Source of the DNA: Rhizocola hellebori | GTDB taxonomy: Bacteria > Actinomycetota > Actinomycetes > Mycobacteriales > Micromonosporaceae | Reading direction: 5' to 3' | Assembly: GCF_016862955.1 (NCBI RefSeq) | Contig: NZ_BONY01000061.1 | Location: forward strand, 1-55,404 | DNA: 55,404 nucleotides | Shown: in pieces, positions 10,275 through 18,646 of the stretch | Position numbering within the stretch: the stretch's first letter is position 1 | How the letters are laid out: every line of letters begins with the position of its first letter | The notes under the pieces: generated by a model | The model's database searches: none | Told to the model about the DNA's origin: nothing | Seen by the model: only the letters and a program-made list of their open reading frames with translations | Translations under genes and position numbers: made by a program

Positions 10275-11334
10275 TGGCATCTTCACCGCTCCGGGGCGGG
10301 TCAACCTGATCGGCGAGCACACCGACTACTGCGACGGGTTCGTGCTTCCCTTTGCCCTGCCCCAGCGCGCGACCCTCAAGGTGAACCTGCGCTCGGAAGC
10401 GCGGTGGAGCATCGCCTCCCGGGGCGAGACCGTCCACTTTGACCTGTCCGAGCCGGTCACCGGCTGGGCCGCCTATGTGGCCGCGGTGATCTGGGCGCTT
10501 CGCGACGCGGGCCATGAGGTGCCTGGCGCCGACCTCGCGCTCATCTCCGACGTGCCCGTCGGTGCGGGCCTTTCGTCAAGCGCCGCAATCGAATGCGCCG
10601 TTCTCACGGCTTTCGTTGAGCTGGCCGGGCTGGACATCCCGCTGGCCCAGCGGGCCGCGCTCGCGCAACGCGCCGAGAACGTCTACGTCGGCGTTCCCTG
10701 CGGCATCATGGACCAGGCCGCGTCCACGCTTTCCCAGGAAGGCCATGCGCTTTTTCTCGACTGCCGCACGCTGCAGACCGAGCAGATCCCTTTCGACCTT
10801 GCGGCGCAAGGGCTTTCCATCCTCGTCATCGACACCCGCGCCCCGCATGCGCTTGTCGACGGCGAATACGCCGCCCGCCGCACCTCGTGTGAACAGGCCG
10901 CCGCGCAGATCGGGGTGCCCGCTCTGCGAGACGCCACCCTTGACGATCTTTCAAAGCTTGATTCTTCCTTGGTACCACGTGCGCGTCATGTCATCACAGA
11001 GAACCAGCGCGTCCTGGAAACCGTCGAGCTTCTGCGCGCGGCAAGGGTTCGCGAGATCGGGCCGCTGATGACCGCCTCGCACGTCTCGCTTCGCGACGAC
11101 TTCGAGGTCACCGTGCCGGAGCTCGACATCGCTGTCGAGGCAGCGCTCGCCGCCGGTGCCTACGGCGCGCGGATGACCGGCGGCGGCTTCGGCGGATGCG
11201 TGCTCGCCCTCATCGACGAGCCGGCCGCCGCCCAGGTCGAAACCGCGGTCAGCAAAGCCTTCGCCGACAACGGTTTCGCCCCACCCGTCTGCTTCCCCGC
11301 CACGCCCGGCCCGGGGGCGCATCGCGTCGCGTGA
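10267..11334 (+). CDS. galK: Galactokinase
   Basis: Phosphorylates alpha-D-galactose to galactose-1-phosphate with ATP. The 355-residue protein shows the GalK signature near the N-terminus (GRVNLIGEHTDYCDGFVLP, residues about 10-28), the GHMP ATP-binding motif VGAGLSSSAAIE at about 98-109, and the C-terminal MTGGGFGGCVLAL. Its ATG lies inside the last codons of galE, so the two are translationally coupled. galT, which would complete the pathway, is not in the window and may lie elsewhere. The gene ends 18 bp from the convergent thioesterase gene. Confidence 0.95.
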   Translation: MADGIFTAPGRVNLIGEHTDYCDGFVLPFALPQRATLKVNLRSEARWSIASRGETVHFDLSEPVTGWAAYVAAVIWALRDAGHEVPGADLALISDVPVGAGLSSSAAIECAVLTAFVELAGLDIPLAQRAALAQRAENVYVGVPCGIMDQAASTLSQEGHALFLDCRTLQTEQIPFDLAAQGLSILVIDTRAPHALVDGEYAARRTSCEQAAAQIGVPALRDATLDDLSKLDSSLVPRARHVITENQRVLETVELLRAARVREIGPLMTASHVSLRDDFEVTVPELDIAVEAALAAGAYGARMTGGGFGGCVLALIDEPAAAQVETAVSKAFADNGFAPPVCFPATPGPGAHRVA

Positions 11335-11352
11335 GACATCCGCCCGGCCGGG

Positions 11353-11745
11353 TCAGCGCAAGGTGCGGCTCAACCCGCGGAACTCGGCCACCACCCGCTC
11401 GCCGCAGCTCACCGTGACGTCGTAGATGCCGGACCGCCCATACCGCTGCCGCTCCACGGCCCGCGCGGTGAGCACCTCGCCCACCCGGCCCTGGCTGACG
11501 AAGGTGATGTCCGCACCGGCCGCCACGGTCACCGCGCCCGGATAGTTGCACGCACACGCGAAAGCCGTGTCAGCGAGCAGGAACACCAACCCGCCGTGTG
11601 CCATGCCGTGTCCGTTGACCATCGTCTCGGTCACCGTCATCTCCAGCACCGCCGCTCCCGGCGACAGCTCAAGCGCCTTGATCCCCAACGCCCGCGCCGC
11701 CTGATCGCCGGCGAACGTCGCCTCCGCCCCAGTGCCGTCACCCAT
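11353..11745 (-). CDS. paaI: PaaI-type hotdog-fold acyl-CoA thioesterase
   Basis: About 130 residues with the hotdog thioesterase core. The segment MVNGHGMAHGGLVFLLADTA is characteristic of PaaI/PaaD phenylacetyl-CoA-pathway thioesterases, where the N..GxxHGG region sits at the active site. PaaI hydrolyses ring-hydroxylated phenylacetyl-CoA to release trapped CoA. No other paa gene is nearby, so the enzyme may act on other acyl-CoAs here. ATG 11745 is chosen; GTG 11754 in frame is possible. The long open frame upstream runs over the divergent oxidoreductase gene and is not part of this one. The start codons are about 23 bp apart. Confidence 0.85.
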   Translation of the reverse strand: MGDGTGAEATFAGDQAARALGIKALELSPGAAVLEMTVTETMVNGHGMAHGGLVFLLADTAFACACNYPGAVTVAAGADITFVSQGRVGEVLTARAVERQRYGRSGIYDVTVSCGERVVAEFRGLSRTLR

Positions 11746-11768
11746 AACCCGCACTCTACTTTTGGAGC

Positions 11769-12662
11769 ATGAGATTTGGGTTGTTCGGGACCGGGCATTG
11801 GGCTCGCGAGGTGCACGGGGCGGCGCTCGCGGCCCATCCTGAGGTGGAATTCGCTGGGGTGTGGGGAAGAAACCCGGCCAAGGCCTCTTCGCTTGCCCAG
11901 GTGTTCGGGGTGCGCGCCTTCGACGAGGTCGGCGCGTTGCTGGCGGAGGTGGATGCGGTGGCTTTCGCGCTGCCACCGGATGTGCAGGCTTCGCTTGCCC
12001 TGCAAGCGGCTCGGGCCGGCAAGCACCTGTTGCTGGACAAGCCACTCGCGCTGACGGTGGCCGACGCCGATGCGGTCGTGGCCGAGGTGGAGGCGCGGGG
12101 CCTTGCTTCGGTCATCTTCTTCACCCATCGGTACCAGCCGACCACGACGGAAGCGTTGGCGAAGGCCATCGACACCGGGGGCTGGCACGGCGGCCAGGCC
12201 ATCTCGTTCGGCTCGATCTACGGGGAGGGCAGTCCTTACGCAGAGTCGGTATGGCGACAGCAGCACGGCGGGCTGTGGGACATCGGGCCGCACGCGCTGT
12301 CCCTGCTGATCCCGGTGCTCGGGCCGGTCACCTCCGTGGTCGCGGTCAGCGGGCCACGCCAAACCACCCACGTGACCTCGACTCATGCCGGCGGTGCGGT
12401 GAGCACGATGGCGCTCACGCTCGACTCGGCACCGCTCGCCTCGCGCGCAGAGACCACCCTGCACGGCGAGTCCGGCTGGGTGACCCTGCCCAAATTCGAC
12501 GGCGACGCGGTCGGCTCGCTGAGCAGGGCGATCTCGCAGCTCATCGAGGCTGTGCCGACGGGCCGCCATCCACTTGATGTCCGATTTGGACGTGATGTCG
12601 TAGCGATCCTCGCGGCCGCCGAGGCCTCCGCGCTGACGGGGGCACGCGTAGACGTGAGTTGA
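11769..12662 (+). CDS. Gfo/Idh/MocA-family oxidoreductase
   Basis: A 297-residue NAD(P)-dependent oxidoreductase. The N-terminus MRFGLFGTGHWA is the Rossmann nucleotide-binding loop, and GKHLLLDKPLALT near residue 95 is the hallmark motif with the catalytic Lys of the EKP/DKP type. The second half is the alpha/beta domain that binds the sugar or inositol substrate. Members oxidise or reduce sugars, inositols and related alcohols; the substrate here is not predictable. It is divergent from paaI and its stop is 13 bp before the SPFH gene, whose SD overlaps this stop, so those two may form an operon. A slightly short length (family usually 320-380) is the only oddity. Confidence 0.85.
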   Translation: MRFGLFGTGHWAREVHGAALAAHPEVEFAGVWGRNPAKASSLAQVFGVRAFDEVGALLAEVDAVAFALPPDVQASLALQAARAGKHLLLDKPLALTVADADAVVAEVEARGLASVIFFTHRYQPTTTEALAKAIDTGGWHGGQAISFGSIYGEGSPYAESVWRQQHGGLWDIGPHALSLLIPVLGPVTSVVAVSGPRQTTHVTSTHAGGAVSTMALTLDSAPLASRAETTLHGESGWVTLPKFDGDAVGSLSRAISQLIEAVPTGRHPLDVRFGRDVVAILAAAEASALTGARVDVS

Positions 12663-12675
12663 TAGGGTGCCCGGC

Positions 12676-13881
12676 ATGTCCCCGAGCGATCAAAGCAACG
12701 CCTACCTCGATCGGGTCGTGGCTCAGCAAGCCGCCCTCGAGGAGGACCTGCGGCCGAGCAAGCAGGCCTCGCCGCAGTTCAAGCGCGCTCGCGCCGTAGG
12801 CCCCGGGCCCGAATCCGCGCCCAGCGCGGTGGATGTGCGCATCACCGGCTTCGGCCGGTGGAAGACGGTCCTGGTGCCGCCGAACGCTTTCGTGGTGCAC
12901 ACCAGACGCGGCCATGCCGAGCCTGTCCACATAGGACTGGGAGTCTCGTTCCGCTACAACCCCTTGAAAGACTCCTATCTCGTGGTACCGGGCACGATGC
13001 AGACGATTCTGCTGAACGCCTACTGCATCTGCCGCGAATTGCAGGGCGTGGTCGTCCAGGCCTATGTGCAATGGATAGTGCAGGACATCGCGGTCGCCTA
13101 CCAGAAGCTCGATTTCGGCGACTCCAGCGATCCCATGAAGCTGGTCAACCTCCAGCTCAAGGAGCAAGCCGAAGCGGCCATCAAGGACAAGGTCGCCACC
13201 ATGAGCGTGCACGAGGTGCTCAGCGACAAGCAGCCCATCATCGAGGAGCTCACCACGCGCCTACGCGACGTGGCCGAGGGCGGGCTCGGGCTGCGCATCG
13301 TCACCGTGCAGATCAAGGAGGCGATTGTCAGCTCAACCCGGCTCTGGGAGAACCTGCAGAAGCCCTATCGGGCCGAGCAGAACCAGATCGCCCAGCTGGC
13401 CGAGCTGAACGCGGCCGAGATCATCGCCGCGCGCCAGGCCCTCAACGAGCTCAAACGCGGCGAACGCGAGCAGGAGGACGCGCGAAAGCTTGCGGCCCAA
13501 CGCGACGAGACCCAGCGCCACGCGATCGGCCTCGAGCAGGAACGGCACGCGCAGGAGGTGGAGATAGGACGCCTGCGCATCGAGCTGGACCACATGCTGC
13601 AGAAGCTCAAGCTCGACTACGAGCTGGAGACCGCCACCGCCAGGGCGCAGAACGGCCACGAGGCGCACCTGCTCGACATCGAACGCACCAAGCTGCGCCA
13701 GGAGATAAGCAACGACCAGTCTTCCGCCGCGATCCAGGCCCGCCTCATCAGCAACCTGCCCGACATCGTTTCCAAACTCCCCAAGCCCAACGAGCTCAAG
13801 TCGGTAACCGTCGCCGGCGACACCACCTCGCTGGCGGGCGTTATCGCCCAGCTTCGCGCAGTCGTCGACGCCCTGCGCTAA
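12676..13881 (+). CDS. SPFH/band-7 domain protein without membrane segment
   Basis: About 401 residues. Residues 50-230 look like an SPFH (stomatin/prohibitin/flotillin) domain: strand-rich start, NPLKDSYLVVPGTMQTILLN, then QLKEQAEAAIKDKVATMSVHEVLS and GLRIVTVQIKEAIV. Residues 235-345 form a long charged coiled coil, as in flotillins. Most SPFH proteins have an N-terminal membrane anchor; none is visible, so it is probably cytosolic or attached through partners. SPFH proteins assemble into ring-like oligomers that organise membranes or proteases. No NfeD gene is adjacent. ATG 12676 has TAGGG 8 bases upstream; GTG 12667 is also in frame. A strong hairpin terminator follows. Confidence 0.75.
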   Translation: MSPSDQSNAYLDRVVAQQAALEEDLRPSKQASPQFKRARAVGPGPESAPSAVDVRITGFGRWKTVLVPPNAFVVHTRRGHAEPVHIGLGVSFRYNPLKDSYLVVPGTMQTILLNAYCICRELQGVVVQAYVQWIVQDIAVAYQKLDFGDSSDPMKLVNLQLKEQAEAAIKDKVATMSVHEVLSDKQPIIEELTTRLRDVAEGGLGLRIVTVQIKEAIVSSTRLWENLQKPYRAEQNQIAQLAELNAAEIIAARQALNELKRGEREQEDARKLAAQRDETQRHAIGLEQERHAQEVEIGRLRIELDHMLQKLKLDYELETATARAQNGHEAHLLDIERTKLRQEISNDQSSAAIQARLISNLPDIVSKLPKPNELKSVTVAGDTTSLAGVIAQLRAVVDALR

Positions 13882-13884
13882 CGC

Positions 13885-13906
13885 AGCGCCGCCTCACGGC
13901 GGCGCT
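13885..13906. terminator. Rho-independent-like hairpin between convergent genes
   Basis: A perfect 9-bp GC stem, AGCGCCGCC (13885-13893) with GGCGGCGCT (13898-13906), around a TCAC loop, starts 4 bp after the SPFH stop codon. There is no T-run, as is common for actinobacterial terminators. It lies between convergent genes (SPFH and cysN) and could serve both strands. Confidence 0.65.
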
Positions 13907-13910
13907 GTCC

Positions 13911-13937
13911 CCGCGTTGCCTTAGCACGCGCCAGAAT
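13911..13937. repeat. Short dispersed palindromic repeat, copy 1
   Basis: The sequence CGCGTTGCCTTAGCACGCG followed by CCAGAAT can fold on itself (CGCG..TGC with GCACGCG). A closely similar element lies at 41575-41600, in another intergenic region just after a stop codon. The rest of the 13938-14013 spacer shows nothing further. Confidence 0.45.
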
Positions 13938-14013
13938 TTACCGCGCACGGACCTAACGTTCGCCGCACGGGAGTTACGGCGAGGGACCACAACGGACCGG
14001 CGCAATGAAGCTT

Positions 14014-15276
14014 TTAAACGGCTTCGACGATCATGCCGGCGCCGACTGTGCGGTTGGAGGTTTCGTCGATGATGATGAAGCCTCCCGTTGTCCTGTTCCG
14101 CCTGTACTCGTCGGCTAGCAACGGCACCGTGGTGCGCAGCTTGACCCGGCCGATCTCGTTGAGCGACAAGTCATTCGCCTGATCGTCGCGGTGCAGCGAG
14201 TTGACGTCGAGGCGGTAGTGCAGCGCGCGCACGATGGCCCGGGCGCTGCGGGTGGTGTGTTTGATGGCGTATTTGGCGCCGACCTGCAGCGGTTTCGTCT
14301 CGTCCATCCAGCACACCAAGGCTTCCACATCTTGCGCCACGGCTGGGGCGTTGTTGGGACGGCAGATCAGGTCGCCGCGCGAGATGTCGATCTCGTCGGC
14401 GAGGCGGACCGTGACCGACATAGGCGGGAAGGCTTCGGAAACCTCGCCGTCGGCGGTCTCGATGGAGGTGATCTGAGTGGTGAAACCGCTTGGCAGCACA
14501 AGAACTTCATCGCCGGCCTTGAGCACACCCGAGGCGACCTGTCCGGCGTAGCCGCGGTAGTCGGTGACCGTGGTCGACTGCGGACGCACCACATATTGCA
14601 CGGGGAAACGCACATCGACGAGGTTGCGGTCGGAGGCGATGTGCACGTGTTCGAGGTGGTGCAGCAGCGACGGCCCTTCATACCAGGGCATGTTCGTCGA
14701 GCGGGTGACGATGTTGTCGCCCTTGAGCGCCGAGATCGGGATGATCGACAGATCGGTGATCTCCAGTTTGGCGGCGAAGTCGGTGAACTCGCGGACGATC
14801 TTTTCGTAGACCTGCTGCGACCAGTCCACGAGGTCCATCTTGTTGACGCACAGCACCAGGTGCGGCACGCGCAGCATGGAGCACAGGAAGGCGTGCCGGC
14901 GCGACTGCTCCAGGATGCCCTTGCGCGCGTCGACCAGCACCAGCGCGAGGTCGGCGGTGGAGGCGCCGGTGACCATGTTCCGGGTGTACTGAATGTGACC
15001 CGGGGTGTCGGCGATGATGAACTTGCGCCGGGGGGTGGCGAAATAGCGGTAGGCGACATCGATGGTGATGCCCTGCTCCCGCTCCGCGCGCAGCCCATCG
15101 GTCAGCAGCGCGAGGTTGGTGTATTCGTCGCCGCGCGCGGCACTGACCGCCTCAACCGCTTCCAGCTGGTCGGTGAATAGCGACTTCGTGTCGTAGAGGA
15201 GCCGCCCGATGAGAGTGGACTTTCCATCGTCCACGCTCCCGGCGGTCGCGAACCGAAGGATGTCGACGTTGCTCAT
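14014..15276 (-). CDS. cysN: Sulfate adenylyltransferase, GTPase subunit
   Basis: The regulatory GTPase subunit of ATP sulfurylase, which with CysD makes adenosine 5'-phosphosulfate from sulfate and ATP. The 420-residue protein has all EF-Tu-like GTPase motifs: GSVDDGKST (P-loop, about 13-21), DTPGHIQYTRNM (about 90-101) and NKMDLVDW (about 145-152). Two beta-barrel domains follow. No APS kinase (CysC) domain is fused at the C-terminus. The start overlaps the cysD stop by one base (TGATG), so the pair is coupled. The hairpin at 13885-13906 follows it. The product is a little shorter than the E. coli subunit but complete in motifs. Confidence 0.95.
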   Translation of the reverse strand: MSNVDILRFATAGSVDDGKSTLIGRLLYDTKSLFTDQLEAVEAVSAARGDEYTNLALLTDGLRAEREQGITIDVAYRYFATPRRKFIIADTPGHIQYTRNMVTGASTADLALVLVDARKGILEQSRRHAFLCSMLRVPHLVLCVNKMDLVDWSQQVYEKIVREFTDFAAKLEITDLSIIPISALKGDNIVTRSTNMPWYEGPSLLHHLEHVHIASDRNLVDVRFPVQYVVRPQSTTVTDYRGYAGQVASGVLKAGDEVLVLPSGFTTQITSIETADGEVSEAFPPMSVTVRLADEIDISRGDLICRPNNAPAVAQDVEALVCWMDETKPLQVGAKYAIKHTTRSARAIVRALHYRLDVNSLHRDDQANDLSLNEIGRVKLRTTVPLLADEYRRNRTTGGFIIIDETSNRTVGAGMIVEAV

Positions 15277-16184
15277 CAGAAGTAACCTTCCCGCTTGCGG
15301 TCTTCCATGGCCGCTTCGCTCACCTTGTCATCGCCACGGGTCGCGCCTCGTTCGGTGATCCGCGTCGCGGCGACCTCGTCGATCACCTTGGCCACGTCAT
15401 CGGCGTCGGAGGCGATGGCGGCCGTGCAGGTCGCATCGCCGACGGTGCGGTAGCGCACCCGCTGCTTGGTGACGGCCTCACCCGCCTTGGGCGTGATGAA
15501 CTCGCCGACCGCGTAGAGCATGCCCTCGCGCTCGACCACCTCACGATCGTGGGCGAAGTAGATGGACGGCAGCGGCACGCGATCGCGCTCGATGTAATGC
15601 CAGATGTCCAGCTCTGTCCAATTCGACAGGGGGAACACGCGGATCGACTCGCCCGGGTTGTGCCGCCCGTTGTAGAGCGACCACAGCTCGGGCCGCTGGT
15701 TCTTCGGGTCCCACTGCCCGAACTCGTCGCGGAAGCTGAACATGCGCTCCTTCGCGCGAGCCTTCTCCTCATCGCGCCGGGCGCCGCCGAAAAGCGCGTC
15801 GAAGCGGTATTTCTCCACGGCGTCGAGCAGGACCGGGGTCTGGATCCGGTTACGGGACCCGCCCGGCGGCTCCTGGACCAGGCCGCGCTCCAACGCCTCG
15901 GGGACGCTGGCGATGATCAGCTGCACGTTCAGCTCGGCGACGCGATCGTCGCGGTACTTGATCACTTCGGGAAAGTTGTGGCCGGTGTCGATGTGCATGA
16001 CCGGGAAAGGGATGCGCCCGGGATGGAAAGCCTTCTGCGCCAAGCGAAGCATGACAATCGAGTCCTTGCCGCCGGAGAAGAGCAGCACCGGCCGCTCGAA
16101 CTCGGCCACGACCTCGCGCATGACAAAGATGCTCTCGGCTTCGAGAGCATCCAGGTGGCTCACCCGGTAGGCCGCGGGCTGCAT
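15276..16184 (-). CDS. cysD: Sulfate adenylyltransferase, catalytic subunit
   Basis: The catalytic subunit of ATP sulfurylase (PAPS-reductase-like adenylyl fold). The 302-residue product has the pyrophosphate-binding PP-loop VLLFSGGKDSIVML at about 33-46. It also has HIDTGHNFPEVI, GGARRDEEKARAKERMFSFRDEFGQWDPKNQRPELW and NWTELDIW segments, all typical of CysD. A good SD (AGGAAAGG) precedes ATG 16184. Together with cysN and, upstream, cysQ it gives the first step of sulfate assimilation plus PAP recycling; neither cysH nor cysC is in the window. A hairpin lies in the 61-bp gap after cysQ. Confidence 0.95.
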   Translation of the reverse strand: MQPAAYRVSHLDALEAESIFVMREVVAEFERPVLLFSGGKDSIVMLRLAQKAFHPGRIPFPVMHIDTGHNFPEVIKYRDDRVAELNVQLIIASVPEALERGLVQEPPGGSRNRIQTPVLLDAVEKYRFDALFGGARRDEEKARAKERMFSFRDEFGQWDPKNQRPELWSLYNGRHNPGESIRVFPLSNWTELDIWHYIERDRVPLPSIYFAHDREVVEREGMLYAVGEFITPKAGEAVTKQRVRYRTVGDATCTAAIASDADDVAKVIDEVAATRITERGATRGDDKVSEAAMEDRKREGYF

Positions 16185-16226
16185 ATTTTCAGACCTTTCC
16201 TAGTTCTTTAGTGGGGATTAACGTAA

Positions 16227-16244
16227 CCCGTGCCCCCGCACGGG
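16227..16244. terminator. Hairpin between cysQ and cysD (attenuator or partial terminator)
   Basis: A perfect 7-bp stem, CCCGTGC (16227-16233) with GCACGGG (16238-16244), and a 4-base loop begin 1 bp after the cysQ stop on the minus strand. An AT-richer stretch with possible promoter elements follows before cysD. It could end the sugar transferase-cysQ transcript or reduce read-through into cysDN. Confidence 0.45.
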
Positions 16245-16245
16245 A

Positions 16246-17019
16246 TCAACCATGCTGTGACACTGCCGACAGCAACCGGGCAGCGAGATCGGCGCGGCAG
16301 ACGAGCAGATCGGGCAGAGACGGATCCGGCCGGTTGTAGACCAATGGACTTCCATCGATCCGAGACGCGTGCAGGCCGGTGGCCAGGGCAACCGCTACCG
16401 GCGCGGCTGAGTCCCACTCGTACTGGCCGCCCGCGTGGATATAGGCGTCGGCCTCGCCCGTGATCACCGCAGCGATCTTCGCGCCCGCGGAACCCATCGG
16501 CACCAGCTCGGCCCCGATCGAGCTCGCCAACGCGGGCAGGAACGACGGCGGACGGGTGCGGCTGGTCACTATCCGGATCGGGCCACCCGCCGCGGCGGAG
16601 GGATGCAGCGGCGGATAGGACGGCGCCACGTCGGTGGACAGCACCCGCGACACCGCGGGCAGCGCGATCGCCCCCGCCGCGAGGCTTTCCGTCTGCCTGC
16701 TCCACAGCGCCACATGCACGGCCCAATCGGACCGGCCAGGCTCGCCGAACTCGCGGGTGCCATCGAGTGGATCGACAATCCACACCCGCTCGGAGGTCAG
16801 CCGGATCGGGTTGTCCTCAAGCGCCTCCTCCGACAGCACGGCATCGGCCGGACGCCAGCGCGACAGCTCGGTCACCAAAAGATCGTGCGCCTGCTTGTCG
16901 CCGGCGTGGCGCAGCGCGTCAGGATCATCGAAGGCCATCGTCGCCTGCAGCCCCAGCAGGAGCTCACCGACCTTGCCTGCCAGCCAGGCCGCAAAGGCCC
17001 CATCGGAAACCGGTGCCAT
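16246..17019 (-). CDS. cysQ: 3'(2'),5'-bisphosphate nucleotidase (CysQ-type inositol monophosphatase fold)
   Basis: Predicted to remove the 3' phosphate from PAP or PAPS and so keep sulfate assimilation running. The 257-residue protein has the metal-dependent IMPase-family motifs: VLSEEALEDNP near residue 70 and VWIVDPLDGTREF near residue 90 (D-P-L-D-G-T metal site), then YEWDSAAPVAVALATG near the C-terminus (W-D-x-A motif). ATG 17019 overlaps the upstream sugar-transferase stop as TGATG. Inositol phosphatase activity cannot be excluded, but the cysD and cysN neighbours favour a PAP/PAPS role. Confidence 0.88.
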   Translation of the reverse strand: MAPVSDGAFAAWLAGKVGELLLGLQATMAFDDPDALRHAGDKQAHDLLVTELSRWRPADAVLSEEALEDNPIRLTSERVWIVDPLDGTREFGEPGRSDWAVHVALWSRQTESLAAGAIALPAVSRVLSTDVAPSYPPLHPSAAAGGPIRIVTSRTRPPSFLPALASSIGAELVPMGSAGAKIAAVITGEADAYIHAGGQYEWDSAAPVAVALATGLHASRIDGSPLVYNRPDPSLPDLLVCRADLAARLLSAVSQHG

Positions 17020-18590
17020 CAATACGCTCCCGAGCTGCGGATCACCGCTGTCAGTGTGCGCAGCATGATGACCACATCCATGGACAGCGACCAGTTTTCC
17101 ACATAGCGGAGATCCAACCTGATCGCTTCCTCCCACGAAAGGTCCGAACGGCCCGACACCTGCCACAGCCCGGTCATGCCTGGCTTGACGGCCAGCCTTC
17201 GACGCACATCGTCAGCGTACGCCGCGACTTCCCCCGGCAGCGGGGGCCGCGGGCCGACCAGCGACATCTGTCCCAGTACCACGTTGAAGAGCTGCGGAAA
17301 CTCATCGAGTGAGTAACGTCGCAGGGTCCGCCCCACCGCCGTGACCCGGGGGTCGTTGCGCATCTTGAACAGCACGCCGTCGCCCTCGTTGAGGTGCCTC
17401 AGCTCGGCCAGCCGCGCCTCCGCGTCGGTATACATGGTTCGGAACTTATAAATCCGGAACTCGCGGCCGTCGCGCCCCACCCGGATCTGGGTGAACAGGA
17501 CCGGACCGGCCGAGTCCACCTTGATCCAGATCGCGAGCGCCGCCAGCAGCGGGGAAAGCAGCAGGAGCAGCAGGGCGGCGCCCGCGCGGTCGACCAGCTC
17601 CTTGACCACCCGGCTGCCACCGGACAGGCGCGGATGCTCCACATGCAACATCGGCAAGCCGTCGACCGGCCGGATGGTGGTCCGGTCGCCGGCCACATCG
17701 ATCAGCGAGCTCGCCACGATCAAATCGATCTCGTCGCGCTCCAGATGCCAGGCCATCCTTCGCAGCGCATGACCGTCCAGTTCCGGACAGCTGAGCACAA
17801 TCACCGTGTCGGCCCTGGCGACCGCCACCGCGGTGGCCACATCGTCGAAGGTGCCGTAGACCGGAAGGCCAACGCGGCCATCGCTTTTGGGCGGCAGGCA
17901 GGCGCCCACCACCTCCAGGCCGTGGAACCTTTCCCGGCGCAGCTGCCGGGTCAGCCCGATGATCGCCAGCTCATGCCCGACCACCACCACCCGCCGCAGG
18001 CATTCACCGCGATCACGGCGGCTGTGCAGCCGGTGCCGCAGCAGGAAACGCCCCACCACCATGGCCGCGGTGGCCGCCGGCAACGCAATCAGCACATACG
18101 AACGGGCGGTCGGCAACTCCAGCGCATACGACACGATCGAGGCCATGGCGATGAGCCACAGCCCGCCGCGCAGGACGCGGTCATACTCGTCGGTTCCCAC
18201 GAACAGGTAGCGCTTGTCGTAGGCCCGGGTTACCGCGATCGCCCCGACCAAGGCAAAAGGCAAAAGCAAGGACAGGATTAGATAGGTACGGGTGAAGGGC
18301 GTGACCGGGCCGCCGAAACGAAACATGTAGGCCAGTGCTCCGGCGGCGGCCCCCACGGTCAGGTCGAGTGCCACCAGCGTGCGCTGGTACCGCTGTTCCC
18401 AGCCGGGACGCTGCTTGGGCGGGAGCTGACGCGTCGCATGGCGGCCCGGCGAATGGTTCTGCTGCGGGCGCACCGCGATGAGTCCCACCGGCGCCGGACT
18501 GAACGGGGCCGGCCCGGCGGGAGTGGGTGGATAGTCGAGGGCGGAAGTCCTACGGCCTCGATGTGGATAGGGTCGCGGCCGTTTTTCCAT
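17019..18590 (-). CDS. Polyprenyl-phosphate glycosyl-1-phosphate transferase (exopolysaccharide initiation)
   Basis: A 523-residue membrane protein that should move a sugar-1-phosphate from a nucleotide sugar to undecaprenyl phosphate, the first step in building an exopolysaccharide. Order: a Pro-rich basic tail (1-65), four hydrophobic spans (about 70-185), a Rossmann-like cytoplasmic domain (about 195-320), one more span near 345, then the bacterial sugar transferase domain. That domain shows KFRTMYTDAEARL, RYSLDEFPQLFNVVLG, MSLVGPRPPLPGE and PGMTGLWQVSGRSDLSWEEA. The sugar is unknown. It overlaps cysQ by one base, an unusual pairing with sulfate metabolism. No other polysaccharide cluster genes are adjacent. 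Confidence 0.9.
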   Translation of the reverse strand: MEKRPRPYPHRGRRTSALDYPPTPAGPAPFSPAPVGLIAVRPQQNHSPGRHATRQLPPKQRPGWEQRYQRTLVALDLTVGAAAGALAYMFRFGGPVTPFTRTYLILSLLLPFALVGAIAVTRAYDKRYLFVGTDEYDRVLRGGLWLIAMASIVSYALELPTARSYVLIALPAATAAMVVGRFLLRHRLHSRRDRGECLRRVVVVGHELAIIGLTRQLRRERFHGLEVVGACLPPKSDGRVGLPVYGTFDDVATAVAVARADTVIVLSCPELDGHALRRMAWHLERDEIDLIVASSLIDVAGDRTTIRPVDGLPMLHVEHPRLSGGSRVVKELVDRAGAALLLLLLSPLLAALAIWIKVDSAGPVLFTQIRVGRDGREFRIYKFRTMYTDAEARLAELRHLNEGDGVLFKMRNDPRVTAVGRTLRRYSLDEFPQLFNVVLGQMSLVGPRPPLPGEVAAYADDVRRRLAVKPGMTGLWQVSGRSDLSWEEAIRLDLRYVENWSLSMDVVIMLRTLTAVIRSSGAY

Positions 18591-18604
18591 GCATTGCCCC
18601 CAAG

Positions 18605-18635
18605 TTTCGCCGCTACTGGTCGTTCAACGGCGAAA
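18605..18635. terminator. Hairpin downstream of pth
   Basis: TTTCGCCG (18605-18612) and CGGCGAAA (18628-18635) form a perfect 8-bp stem with a 15-base loop, beginning 11 bp after the pth stop codon on the minus strand. It is followed by the sugar-transferase gene on the same strand. There is no T-run, so it is a terminator candidate only. Confidence 0.45.
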
Positions 18636-18646
18636 GCAAGGAAATG

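Noticed and set aside
14191-15180. 329-codon antisense frame over cysN
   Set aside because: cysN shows all GTPase motifs; the opposite frame is His/Arg/Gly-rich shadow sequence.
16185-16245. Riboswitch (for example SAM or cysteine) before cysD
   Set aside because: The 61-bp spacer holds a simple 7-bp hairpin only; it is too short and has none of the conserved riboswitch cores.
17019-18590. Full exopolysaccharide gene cluster
   Set aside because: Only the initiating transferase is present; flanking genes are cysQ and pth. No polymerase, flippase or other transferases are adjacent.
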